A stretch of DNA of 64,000 nucleotides from Echinococcus granulosus (Eukaryota > Platyhelminthes > Cestoda > Cyclophyllidea > Taeniidae), in NCBI RefSeq assembly GCF_000524195.1, contig NW_020170383.1, positions 1,496,713 through 1,560,712 on the forward strand, written 5' to 3'. Within the stretch, counting starts at the first letter, position 1. Each line of letters opens with the position of its first letter. The position numbers and the translations under genes are program-made. This document shows, one piece after another, positions 40,701 to 52,301 of this stretch. The notes beneath the pieces are model-generated. The model did not search any database. It was not told where the DNA came from and saw only the letters and a program-made list of their open reading frames with translations.

Positions 40701-43700
40701 GCTAGCCGAACACAATAGCGTCAGAAAGAAAAATCATCACGAAAACGGGAAGGCATAGGTAGGGGAAAAGTGGTGAGTGAACAAGCACGGAGCATGATGA
40801 AGTGAGACAGCACTTATCAACTTTACACACATGCACGCGCATAAATAGCCATACACCGTCTGCTGAGCTGGCAGTCTTTCGGCTGGATGATAACCGATCC
40901 GAAGGTGGCTGCCTCTTGGATGAGTGCGTGACCTCAACTTGACTCCACCTCAGCCAACCATACACAGACATATCATGAGAGTGAGCAACGTACCTAGCAA
41001 GTGCCCGCGCAGAGTAGCGCCACGAGGTATCCGGTTCAACGAAGTGCACTTCATAATTGGTATTGATAGCCTAAAGGTGAAATGGGACGCTTTACAGCAT
41101 TAACATTCACAACATTCGTTTCAGGACCTAAACAGTGAACATCTACCTTGATTGGCAAGGGGCAAGAGGAATGTTATTGAACAAGTATCATATCGTGCAA
41201 GAGCACCATTGATTTTTTCAAGTACGCCATTAGAAAAAGGCAATTTTATAAAGCTGAACAAACATTCAAAATTTCAACCAACTTGGGTTATGGGTAGGCA
41301 CTATTTGGTAAAGTGAAACTGGTGCAAGGGTCGACTGAATCGCAAGTGTTGATATTAGATCCCGAGACAGTACAATGAGCATGATTTTAAACGACTTTCT
41401 CACCTCGGATACGTAAGGCATCATGTCGGAGTACTTCAGATTTTCAATGTCTATAACAACAAAGCGCACTCCAGACTGCATAGCAGACCAAGCTGAAAGC
41501 AAACAAGGCACCACTTTAATAAAGGGGAGGGAAGAGTAGCGAGTCAGTGGGGCAAAGAGGGACATAAAACTCGAGTTTGCACAATTTGTATAGAAAGACA
41601 TTTTTTGCTTGCAAAAATGACCAACCGGGCCTAGAAATGGGCTCATTCTGCCTAAAAATAATCGACACCTTCGACAAAGAATTCTCAAACTAGTAGCTTA
41701 TTGAACAACTCAAAGGAAAATACGAAAATAGCGTCCTGGCAAGATTTATAAGATGAAAGAAATTGGCGATCATCCAATGGGTTAGGATCCGTGGAATGCC
41801 TCTTATGCACGAGCGATAGGTTTCTAAAAAGTGTGTACTAGAGGGCACTTTTGTCTCCTGATGGGCACGCGCTACTTGCAGAAAAATCACCTTATTCTCT
41901 CCAATGTATGCCGGACAATGGGAATTTCCCTACAAAAAAAAACGTTGACAAATATCGAATGTACCGACAATAATCATATTTTTTCGCAGAATTTCCTTTG
42001 CTGAAGTCAACCTACAGTGTTAATATTCAAAAAACGAACTATTGTCCTGCTAGAGTTGCGAAGGGATATTTTCATCTGCCATCAAATCGAGGCTTCGGAC
42101 ATTTAGACAGGACAGCGAAAACAATCGTCTTCAGGTGATGTCAACACCACGGCTACAGTACAAAAGTGCTTCATGCTCCCATTTGATAGAACACTGATTG
42201 AAATCTAAATACACTGTCAATAAGCAAAGGCATAAATGGATGATTTAATAGTAAGTCCAATGAAACAGTCCACCCTACCTAATGCACTTTTTGGCCCAAC
42301 TAATAAAGCGACTTAAATGTATTTTTCTCAAAAGTGCAACTGACATCCGGGTTTCTTTGAGCGAATTCACGAGTGAGTGATTGATGGATAGACACCAATG
42401 ATGATAGGGAAAGACAGGCCGTGTACAAACATTGCACTCAAGCCCCTGCGACAGGCAGATCACCATTGCGGGGGCGGAACAGGCAAAAAAAAAACACGGG
42501 CACACCTTCGTGTCACGGGTACGACGCCAACGGAGTCCCCAAAATGCACATCAAACGGCGTGTGTGTGGCTGTTTATTAGAGGGGAGTTTAATGTCTGGT
42601 CGTCATCGCATTAAGCATATCTTAGAGTCCAAGAGTAAACAAATGATGGATAAAGGCATCAATTGCACTTATCAAGAGATGAAACTGCTACCGATGAGAG
42701 TTTCAATGCATTTATCCGTTGCGCAATGACCAAGCAGTAATGAAGCAGTATGAGCAGTCACGACTTCAATGACACTAAGAATTAGTGATAGGAGAGAGAG
42801 AAAAAATACCAGCTTGTTTGCAAGCAGCGTGAGCGTCAGCCAGCATTAGGGAATCTGATGAAAGGGAGGTCCCTAAACGCCATTTGGGAAGGTGATCGTC
42901 CAGTCTAATCACCGTGGTCATAGTGGAATAGCGGGATCGCAGACGACTGAAATAGAGAGAGATAGTGATATTTTGAAGTTAGTAGAGCTACTTAATGAGT
43001 GCAATGATGCTATTGCTGCCAAGTCTTAGCTACTAACACCTTTTTTTTTTTATCACGGACCAGTTTTTACTAGATTAATACCCCCGTGATTGTCCGGGTG
43101 GGTCAGGACTCAAACCTATAACAGTGGGTTTCAAGAGACCGTTCTTATCTAATCATTCTATCGAATGTTTGCGACAGTCGAAAACAATACGTATTTTAGT
43201 GCATGCAACGATATGACGTTGCATCCATATGGTTCAATATTACCAAATGACTAGAACGAAAGGTGTGCTTCAAGGCGATACGGAGAAACCTATCGATTCA
43301 GCCACTTAATCGGTCCATATGGCCCAACTTTGTAAAAATAGCAACGGCGCCAAACCTTATCGTTAGCTCAAGCTGTTACTACAGGCTTCTGTTATTATCC
43401 GAATCGGTCTCTTCTCAGGCCTCCTGCACGGTAGGTGGCTTATTTTCACGACCAAAATACCGTTTTAGTGAACCGTGCAATCAATGGCTGCGTTAATGTT
43501 TCGAGGATACGCGAGACCTAGTCATTTTTTGTAAGAATTGGTCGAGAAAATGTAAATCACGAGGCATTCACAAATTAAGAATTTGGAACAGCTAGTGAGA
43601 TACCAGTTACCGTGTACTCTCGAGGCGATTACTTTAGAAAAATGGATGCTATGTTTTTAATGACCCGACATTATTGGGTAGCCACACTCAATGAAGACTG

Positions 43701-44042
43701 CTTCATGTATTATGCAAAGAGGCTACATGAAGCAATTTCCCTCCGCTGTTGCGAAAACAAGGGAGATAGCGCAACTCGCCGAAAGAGCATATTTAGGAGA
43801 TCATGCAACCAAACAATCCGTCTTCATACTCACTTTGCAAGCTTAGATTTCCCAGAACCTGGAAGCCCTCGAAGGAGAATCAGTAGGCCGGTTGCAACCA
43901 TTTCCCGATTCGTGAGAAAATCAGCCATTCTGCATTCTAGATTAGGGAGCGGAGTGAAGGCCGATGTTAAGAGATTTTTTTCTCTCCTTTCATTTTGATC
44001 CTGTGGATTCGTTGAATTTGTATCGTTGGTAGATGAGGACAT
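31720..44042 (-). CDS. NEDD4-binding protein 2 (N4BP2)-like protein: P-loop kinase, CUE-like and Smr domains
   Basis: N4BP2 proteins join a 5' polynucleotide kinase domain, ubiquitin-binding CUE domains and an Smr nuclease domain. Exons in order: 44042-43834, 42946-42810, 41492-41404, 41070-40994, (gap), 39835-39754 (tentative), (gap), 38539-38345, 37930-37878, 37789-37300, 37264-37095, 36967-36888, 36360-36260, 34933-34699, 33544-33444, 33348-33075, 32244-31720. The start has RGLPGSGKSKLAN (Walker A), then IRLDDHL, LADAHAACKQA, SGVRFVVIDIENL and FVEPDTSWRYSARALA, all in N4BP2 order. CUE-like helices appear in exons 37789-37300 and 33544-33444. PGVTAFYRDE matches the end of the DUF1771 region. 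The last exon is Smr (LDLHGLDLHHAMHAL, then ITGWGSSSPRLG). Phases do not join at 40994/39835 or 39754/38539, so exons are missing; one starting at 40179 (with HGGF) is possible. The family call is firm; the full structure is not. Confidence 0.85.
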
Positions 44043-45212
44043 GGGAGCAGTAGTAGTGCCTAGGTTAGAATCACAGAAAGTGTTAAGCTTTTGTTGTTAA
44101 AAAACTAATGCTTTTTACCCTTGATAATCAGTAGCAACCCATCTGGCATGAATTGTTAGGATCTCACCTAGTTCCTACTAGGTTAACCGAAACGCCAGAC
44201 AGGTAGGTTATGGGGAATTCGAAAATTACAGATGCGAGATTATCAACTGTTCCCTGAATCAAGTGATCAAACCTGGTAACTGAGGTGGAAAAATTGCTTT
44301 GCTTGCGCTAAGTGGTGAGAGGAATTGGCCTTCTACTGCGTGGGCAGACATGAATGGCACAACGACATCCGCAATTCAAGCACCTATTATTTTTGCAGAC
44401 ACATGGCTGGGCAAAGCGAGGCTCTAACAAAGATTGTAGACGAACACAACACGCTGGTCACAAAGTCAATAAATGCAAGGATATTCATGGTACTCGGTCG
44501 CAAGTTTTTGAACGAACAAGCATGAGATGTGATCTCAGTAATGTTTGAAGAACATATTTGGAAGTCTGATTTTCGTATAGAGACCACTTAATTATGAAAA
44601 GCACAGTTTACCTCGAAGAATCTCATCAGACATCGCATACCTTGGCTCAGTGTGTAATCACTTTGCTCAAACCCGAGATGTTTGATCTCGTAGTCGAAGA
44701 GCAAGAAAATTCCCAGGCAGAGAACATTTTATAAAATCAAAAACAATGTTTTATTCGTCTCTGCATCTTCCATTATCGCGTGGACAAAGCATATATTCCA
44801 ATAAAATAGAATGGATTGGAATTGCAGCTAGACATGATACTCACGCTCAAGGGAGCTTAGGTTTATTCGGAAAAAGGAATGGTAGTGGAGATGGGTTGGA
44901 AATGTAGTAACTGTAGCACAAAACGAAGCATACAAACCACAACCTTTACTACGGAACTCAAAAGAGGTTAAATTGCGTGCACACTTTATTGAACAAATAC
45001 AATAGCACGGAATCTGTGCTGTGAAAAGAGAAAGACGTTAGAGCACAGCCTCCCAATAAAAGACAGATTGTAAGAATACTTTCGTTAGGACGATAATGTT
45101 AAGCATTTTAAAATAATACATTCAACACATAGAAAATCGTAACGATACAAAGAATGCGGAAGGACACCTTCCTTCTACATGAAACAGCAACGGATTGAGA
45201 CTGAGCGAAGAT
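44043..45212. other. Intergenic region between the N4BP2-like and zinc-finger genes
   Basis: Both neighbours read leftward, so this 1.2 kb holds the 3' UTR of the zinc-finger gene and the promoter or 5' UTR of the N4BP2-like gene. TTTATT at 44985-44990 reads AATAAA on the minus strand. No further gene recognised. Confidence 0.5.
44985..44990 (-). terminator. Poly(A) signal of the zinc-finger gene
   Basis: AATAAA on the minus strand about 220 nt past the zinc-finger stop codon at 45213. Assigned by position. Confidence 0.5.
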
Positions 45213-48200
45213 CTAGTATTTTAATGGATTATGGGATGGAGCCGTCGCAGCCGCTGTGGTTTGAAAGACTCCTGAGGCACTCATCCCGCCCTCAAAGCGA
45301 CGAGATTGGCCAATTGGCTGATAGTAGCCTGCATTCGATGGCCAGACGGAGGTGGATGCATTGTAGAGCTGATGGGGGATGGTTGAATATGCCAGCTCCG
45401 AAGATCGCTGAGAGGTCTCGTTCATCTGTGAACAGTGCCCCTGCCCTTGCGGAGATCCTTGGTCCTTACGAGACAAAGTACACGTACGTACTGATGTTTA
45501 GCCTCAGACATGAAACTATACCAGATAGCCTATAAGGACTGCTGAACTACTCATATAAAGAGATCTAGGCTCCAAAAGCCTATGAGTCCCGAAGTAAAGG
45601 CCTTTGATAAAGTTTAAAGCGTAGAGAATTTTGTCGTGAAGTAAGTGACTTACGAGTGATGGCTGTTGAAAAAAACAAGGCTGTTGGTAGTAATCTTGAG
45701 AGGGGGCGCTGGCAGATGCGCTTAGAGGAACCTGTTCATACGCATTTCCTCCAGTTGGGAAAGGTAAAGAGTTTGGCGACTGCCTCTCGTAATGGTAAAA
45801 AGGCATCACAGTTGCTGGTTGGGGTTGAGGATGGTAGAAGGAATGCTGTTTTCCGGGTGTTGGATACGATCTTGTGCTATCTAAGACAGGATAATAAGAT
45901 AATAAATCGGAGTGATGAGTAATATTTTGAGTGTTGTGTAAACCAGGAAGACAATGAACAGCATTGAAGAGAGCTCCTTTCAAAGATTGCTTGCTTTACA
46001 TCAACTTCAGTATATCAATTCGACAACTAGTTTATGCTGATAATGTGCCGTTGGTCAGATGGCACACAATTTGAAATAAGTACATCAGAATACTGCATTG
46101 AGAAGAAACAGGCCAACTGTAGTGTACGTTAGACTAGTGATGACTTGATTAAAAAACACGAACAAATGGATCCGCACAAATGAAAGATGTACGCTCAGAT
46201 AGGACAAAGTGAAAGCCATAATAAAGGTTCCGCACATGTGTGAAAACGGGGGCTTGGGAGGGTCGGCCCATTGTCTGACCAGTACAAAAGTCGTCTACAA
46301 GAACACACACCGAATCCTCTTGCTTCAATGGAAAAACTCATTTATAAGACAACACTTACCACATCGCGGTGCGTATGGGTATTGGGAATTGTAATTACAA
46401 CGGCCATTCAATTGGAAAGAATGGTCCCAATCACCTGGAGGTGAGCACCGAATGCGATTCACTTCAGACGGAAAACTGCTGTGGTCCTTTCCAAACGGTG
46501 ACTTGGTGGGAGGGTAAGGGGGTCGGGTACCTAAAGTCACAAAAATGCACATCCTGAATCGCACATAACCCTGAGAGCTCTAACCAACTCAGAGGAACAT
46601 CAGAAATCCACAATTAGAAAAAATGGAATGAGACAATACTAGATGAACACGAAGAGGTAATAAAAGCTGGGAAATGTGTTTCAGCAGAGCATACAGTGCC
46701 AGTTCTGTGACAAACACGTGACTAAACCATCAGAGATGAATACACACAAAACCATTCAACCGGCAATATAAGTTTGAGAAGGTGCATATGCAAATCTTAC
46801 CATATAAATCAAGTTGACTATATTATGGTTGAAAAATGCAAATAAATCAGTGCTCGCGATTGGGATACCAAAATCTTTGTAGGGCAATTAATGATAACAT
46901 TGCAATAACAAGATAATACTGTGCAGGACAGGTAAAGCACGTTTTAGAACCACCCATACGAGGCACACCATTTGGAGAGTCGACAACCACAGATGAGCTA
47001 TTGAACATAGTGCCTTGAAAAAGCCACTGGGTGCTGGAATCAGAGGGTTGTAAGTGGTGCTGGCCGTAGCTGTGCGAAGGAAAGGAGACGGGTGAGGAAC
47101 AATGGAGGTTGCTAGACGGAGGTGTCACGGCAGCTCCAGTCACACAGCCTCCGTTAGAGAAGGATGGAGCGGAGATTGTCGAACTAGTCTCATCAGGAGA
47201 GAAGTGATCTCGACTGAAAACTGCTGCGTTAGCCTCGAGGGAAGTGTTGACGACGTAGACAGGTGAAAGTGCAGGCATTGATGCATATATCTCTTTGAGG
47301 TTTCGCGACATAACTTCCATGGCGTCATCAAAGAATTCATCGGATAAACACTCTCCTCCCTCGTTGCACGCATCATCGAAGGAGAGAAAATTCGGGCTCT
47401 GATTCAATGGGGTTGCTAGGAGAAAAACACCATCAGGTAAAAATAATACAGTATCACGATTTCTCATTTAATTTTATTTTTTTTCTGCTTACATTTATGG
47501 GTGCCTGCAATATGACGTTTTAAGTCGGTCCTTTTGGTCCCAATGAAGCTGCAATAAGGATGGGGACACTTGAGATTCGATGAAGCACGATGGTGATCAT
47601 TGATATGATTGTCGAGATATTTTTGCGAACGAAATGCCCTTTCACAATCTGGAAAACTGCAACGATGATTCTTACTAGGGTCGTGAGTATCATTGTGGTG
47701 CGTCAAGAGTAGTTTAGTTCGAAAAGTTTTCGAGCATTTGGGACACATATAAGGTGAGGAGGAGCTGTTAGAAAGAGAGTGAGCATCATTTGACCTATTC
47801 AGTTTTCCGTCAACCTGGGAATCGATTGGAGGCTTATTAGGACTGGGTTCAGTTAAAAGGTCGGTCATTTTCGAATGGGAACCGGATGCAAGGGCACGGA
47901 AAGGCACGTTACTTCCATGAACCCGTCCTCCACATGGGTTGCACTGCTTAGCGGCGCAAAACGAAGTTTGTTCTCGATTTTCACGCTTTACAGAAGATAC
48001 CACTTTGTCCGAATCAGCCTGAGTAACGGGGACGCTGTATGCAATCGAATGGGACTCTGGCATCGGCTGATCGAGTAACAGTGATATCCTATCACTGTTG
48101 AAACCAAAATTAAATAGCTTCAGCCTTTTTGGAGATGATCGGAAAAGTGAATTAGGCTCTTTGGAAGCACTCCGCTTTGATGCCAAGTAATCGGAGTCCA

Positions 48201-48348
48201 TTTCAGTTTTATCGAGATTCAGACGAACATACAAAGAATGCAGCATATACGGTTTATCTTCATTTATCTGCGAGTCGTCGGGCCGGAAAGTGCTAGAATT
48301 CGATGGAGGGGGATAACTTAAACTCCAATCGGAAGGAGGCTGGCCCAT
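45213..48348 (-). CDS. C2H2 zinc-finger protein, probable transcription factor, five exons
   Basis: Exons: 48348-47493, 47415-46954, 46530-46360, 45880-45654, 45464-45213. Phases join throughout and give 655 aa. Exon 1 carries a Ser/Pro-rich N-terminus, a basic patch SPKRLKLF near residue 73, and three tandem fingers at about 200-222, 228-252 and 259-284: first C-x2-C-x12-H-x3-H, second C-x4-C-x12-H-x3-H, third C-x4-C-x12-H-x4-H. Exons 2-5 encode an acidic stretch (DEFFDDAMEV) and then Ser/Pro/Tyr/Gln-rich, probably disordered sequence typical of regulatory domains. DNA binding in the nucleus is inferred from the fingers; I do not recognise a specific orthologue. If intron 1 (77 nt) were retained, the frame would end nine codons after the splice site. 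If intron 2 were retained, the protein would end at 46847 with a hydrophobic tail. Whether exons 3-5 belong here rests on phase and spacing. Confidence 0.78.
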
Positions 48349-49496
48349 AATAATTTTAGAATAACGGGACTAAATCAGCTAAAACTAGGACGAGGAAAAG
48401 CAAATCCACAGAGAAGGTCGCAGGAATAACAAATGACAATGATAGACTACCTTAACCATAACTCACCCAAGATCTGTCGAAAGCACAGGTCAGCATTTCA
48501 AATAGCGGTATTTCATCGGAGATTACTTAAACACATGGTTTTAAAAAAACCGATTAGAAGTTAAAATGGTTGGTTTATTATTTTTAACGAATATGAGCAA
48601 ATTGTATTTAAGTCACATGCAACACCAATGTTCATTCGATTCAAGTAATTTTCTTCAAAATGGCATTACGTAGAGAAAGAATTAGAACACAAAAGCTTCC
48701 AAGGACTGATCCGAGCCAAAAGTTTAAAGCAGGTGCTCATCACAGGAATTTCTCAACAGATTCCCAACTTTCTTAAAGCCATAGTAGGTCATGTCGACAA
48801 GGGAGACCCAACCCCAACGCATCGAGGAGCTAGGACATGCACACGACCAAGGAGGCTACGCATTATGCAGCACCATACCCCAAGATGGTTGCAAAGCCCA
48901 CGAACCCCAACGAGCACTAAAGAAGAGCACCAAGCCGCGACACCAGACTGCATCCCACGCGTCACAGTCAGACGCACCAAACCCCCACCCCGAAGGCGTA
49001 TCGGAGGGCAGAAACAGCGAAGACACGCCCAGGTGGCTGCAGACTAGAACCAGCACGCAACCCAGTCGCCACAGGCTGAGCTAATGCTCGCAAAGGCAAC
49101 CTCAGCCGCCAGTCCTCAAGACCTGGTGGAAAACTCAAAGCCGCTCGCATAATGTAAGAGAGACGGACAACAAAAGTATAGTATTTACTATGGAAAGCAT
49201 TGTGTAGCGATAAACTGATGTTCTTGCAAGAACACACTCCATAAGTGAACGGTGAATCTGAAAGGAAAAAAGTGGAGCAAACTCAGGATCATTTACATGA
49301 CAGCCGACGCCGATTTGCTGCCCTGCGACCGGCAATCAACAGCAAACCCTATGAACCGAGAAAAAAGATACGCAAAGAAATCTTGTACGGAAGAAAATTG
49401 TGATCTGTGCCATGAAGAAATTAAAATGCGCAACAAGGCATCTATTGACTCCTGTCAGGAAGTGAGGACTAAGAAGAAGCATATTTACCCAATGGC
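48349..49496. other. Intergenic region with a GC-rich island
   Basis: This lies between the zinc-finger start and the TMEM33 stop, both leftward. About 48780-49140 is strikingly GC- and CA-rich compared with the AT-rich DNA around it, and is open in several frames on both strands (up to about 104 codons). No frame resembles a protein I know. It may be a fragment of a mobile element or a CpG-rich promoter of the zinc-finger gene. Confidence 0.45.
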
Positions 49497-50767
49497 TCAT
49501 GTTGTACGATCCGGTGGGCTGAGTTTTGAGATGAAATTAATAGTACCGTGAATGGTAGATTTGACGAAGTGGGGACAATTATGATGATTGGCTAGTTGAC
49601 AAAATGCGATTCGAAGCTCAGAGAATATACGTCTAAAAATGAAAATTTGTTAAGTATTCATGAATAAGGTAAAAAAGACGGGTTTGCAGTTGGTAGGAGA
49701 ATGCACAGCCGTATCAAATAATCAACGCTACCCGAGGGACTGGAATACACTAAGAAGTGTAAATCAACAAGCTCTAGAAATTCATTAAGCTTACCGACAA
49801 TATGGATTTCGACGAGATGCGTAACGAAGTTTGAGGAAATGGTAATAGAAGAAAGGCAGAAGTAGAGTGCGACCAGAGAAGGCAAGTACAATAGAGATAA
49901 TCATTAGAAGAATTTCATGAATGGCAACAATACGCAGTATGTTATCACCCTGACTTTGCGCCTTAGAAACAAGGTCACGTGCTTTCGTTGCCCAAATGGG
50001 TGGGATTTCTGCCTTACCGACGTATATCTACAGAAACAATGCAGGGTTGAATAAGGCATTTCAGTAGGACGAAACAAAGACCATGTTTACGCAAACAATA
50101 TAAAAGGCAACTTTAACGAGCTAAGGAATCTTAACACAGAGAAAGTTCACCAACCGTTAAGAGATTCTGGGTGAACCCGAGGCAATGAAGGGAAGCAAAG
50201 CAAAATATGGGAGCGAGAGCGACTAAAAATAACATGAAAAACGTTAGTGCCATACATTATGCTTGCTTAGGACAACACATTCAGCAGTAGAAATTGCCCG
50301 ACTGAAAATTTTACGTTGTTTAACAAAATGAAACACCCACCAAAATTACACAATTTATCCACAATTTAGAGCTTACCAGTAACTGGAGGAGTCAGTAGAA
50401 AGATGATGGAATAAAGAAGATAATGCAGAGAATCCTCGGAGACAATTAGCTGTACAGATTCCTGTGATAGGCGTGGTTGATTCCCACTTTGAGCAATACG
50501 TTGGTGTAATCGAAGTGCAAAAGTAGCTGCATTAGCAATAATGGCACGCTGATACCATGGATACGTGTTTCCGAATAATGAGCCCAAGAAATAAAAGAGA
50601 CAGCTGAATATCGTGACAAGCCTGGTAATATACATTAGCGTGTTGGACCAGTTCGACGCAAGAAAAGTCTAGGGTAAAAAATGTGAAGGAGTTTTGCGTG
50701 ATTAGATGATACATCGCACAAGAGAAGTATATACCTTAATGCCTTGATCAGATTCAGCCGAAGCCAT
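49497..50767 (-). CDS. TMEM33: Transmembrane protein 33 (TMEM33 / Pom33 / Kr-h2 family), five exons
   Basis: TMEM33 is an ER and nuclear-envelope membrane protein that acts on reticulon-shaped tubules, nuclear-pore distribution and ER stress signalling. Exons: 50767-50735, 50668-50377, 50222-50155, 50027-49795, 49632-49497. Phases join exactly, giving 253 aa against 247 in human. Matches in order: NAATFALRLHQRI, SEDSLHYLLYSIIF, then VALAPIFCFASLHCLG, DNILRIVAIHEILLM, LLLPFFYYHFLKLRYASRRN, SELRIAF, NCPHFVK and INFISKLSP at the end, all corresponding to human TMEM33 blocks. Hydrophobic segments lie at about 26-48, 88-118 and 165-190. The start MASAESDQGIK is on a 33-nt first exon whose join to exon 2 is supported by phase. 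Introns are 66, 154, 127 and 162 nt. The gene is divergent from RAB4; about 1.5 kb separates the two starts. Confidence 0.93.
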
Positions 50768-51259
50768 CTGGAGCAAACGAAAGAAAGCCCCGCAATTCAA
50801 AAGTAGGGGGAAACCCCACTTCATTGAAATGAACTGTTGGGCAAATGATCATTCCACTAGTGTAATGAGCAAAGTGTAAGTTTTTTAGAAAATAGGTAAA
50901 CGAGTCAATTTCATGCCAATGACGTGTTTTGGTAGAATCGAATACTGCCTCAGTACAAGTGCACTTTACTAAGAGCGGTGTTCTTCAGACATTGCCCCTA
51001 AAATTGCTTTTTAGGAGGCTTCGATGCCAATTTTAGTCACGAAGTATCACGAAGGCTTTAAATTAGTAAGTGTTATACACACTTTTATACATTTATTGCC
51101 CTTAGGGTTTATCCTTATTCTACTTGACGCCCATCCCTTAAGACACCGTGGTAAGAAACTCATATACTTAAGCTATACGAAATTTCGAAGGTAGCTTCTA
51201 TTGCATTGAATCAAAGACCTCAAGATGGGTCGTTTAGCTTTCTCATCATGTGACATGCG

Positions 51260-51320
51260 TTAGGGTACGGGGGCTATTGGCCAGTCCGGGAGGACAGTCC
51301 AACTGGCAAAGGTACCCTAA
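51260..51320. repeat. Nested inverted repeat (61-bp potential hairpin)
   Basis: Outer arms TTAGGGTAC (51260-51268) and GTACCCTAA (51312-51320) are perfect 9-bp complements. A second pair lies inside (TTGGCCAGT against ACTGGCAA, one bulged base), and a third inside that (GTCC and GGAC around GGGA). The block is GC-rich in AT-rich DNA, 178 bp before the LTR. It may be a folded element or a protein-binding palindrome. Confidence 0.55.
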
Positions 51321-51498
51321 GGGGGGATCCAAAGTGCCCCCTTTACCAGAAAAGGAGGTGTAACAACCAAAGTATAACAACTGCAATTTAGCGCAAAAGA
51401 CATTCAGGACAAAAAAAGACGGGGCAAACTTCTCAAAAATATAGTTTTTTTCCAAAACAGGGGCTTTTTTGACATAAGTATGAAAAAGTTAAGTATTA

Positions 51499-51696
51499 TG
51501 TAGCGTCCCGGGACTCCCTGAAGACGAAAGAAGACACAATACTCGGGCAGAATATATATATTCAGCACGGAGAAGGTGTCTGGGCTATTGGCATGGCCCA
51601 AAAGGTCAGCCCACCCAGCGAGGTACAAGGGGGCTAATTCGAAGTACAAGAGTGGCGCCTCACCAGAACCGAGGGATAAGCCACTATCGTATTACA
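51499..51696 (+). mobile_element. Solo LTR, copy 2
   Basis: Begins TGTAGCGTCCCGGGACT and ends CGTATTACA, so it has the TG...CA ends of an LTR within 4-bp inverted termini (TGTA/TACA). It is flanked by a perfect 4-bp target duplication ATTA (51495-51498 and 51697-51700). Length is 198 bp, the same as the other two copies, and by eye only about five bases differ from copy 3. A TATA-like run (AATATATATATT) lies near base 55. No internal region follows, so it is a solo LTR. Size and structure fit the taeniid TRIM elements (TA-TRIM) known from the literature, but no comparison could be run. It lies 605 bp upstream of the RAB4 ATG in the same direction. Confidence 0.88.
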
Positions 51697-52301
51697 ATTA
51701 TAATCGAAAGTATTTCATTGTAATGTCGTAGTTGCGTCGGCGGCTGAGTTGTAAGTGGGCAGTAGGGAACTTAAAGAAGAGGGAGCAAGGTAGCTTTGCG
51801 GTTTTACCGAATATTTTTGTAAAAAGTTGCTTTCATGTTTTTTGAAATCCAAACTCTTGGAATACTTGTCGTAGCTTTGGGGGATTGGTATTTATGTAGA
51901 TCTTTTTCTGAATATCATTTACGGAGAAGATCTAGACTTTACTATGCACTTTCACTGGGAGATTTGTTTTTAGGTGATGAATTTATGCATACAAATAATT
52001 TGTGCGGATTTCACTTATTTAGTAGTCCAGTGTTGCTGGAGCTCATAAGATCTCTTGATTCTTCAAGGTTGCTGTCCTACATTAGCCGGTTATTTCATCG
52101 TCAGCCATATTTTTTCCTGTCAATTTCTTACATAAGCTAGCTTCTTCCTTTATTTCAGGGGTCTTCGACGTATTCGAAATTACTGTTTTTTGTGTTTTGC
52201 TACGAACATGGCCAGTGCAGTGTTGTCCCATGAGGGCTAAATTTTGTTACCGGGAGTGTCACCCACTCTTTCATTTTTACAGGAAAAATCAGGTCTCTAA
52301 A

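Larger units (their letters stand above)
50768..52301. other. Divergent promoter region between TMEM33 (-) and RAB4 (+)
   Basis: Holds a nested inverted repeat (51260-51320) and a solo LTR (51499-51696). An open frame at 51835-52140 has no family likeness and probably lies in RAB4 5' UTR or promoter sequence. No further gene recognised. Confidence 0.6.

Noticed and set aside
43080..43140. tRNA-like B-box (GGTTTGAGTCC) on the minus strand
   Set aside because: No matching A-box or cloverleaf could be drawn around it.
49252..49551. 99-codon frame on +
   Set aside because: Overlaps the last TMEM33 exon on the other strand, where the minus frame clearly matches TMEM33.
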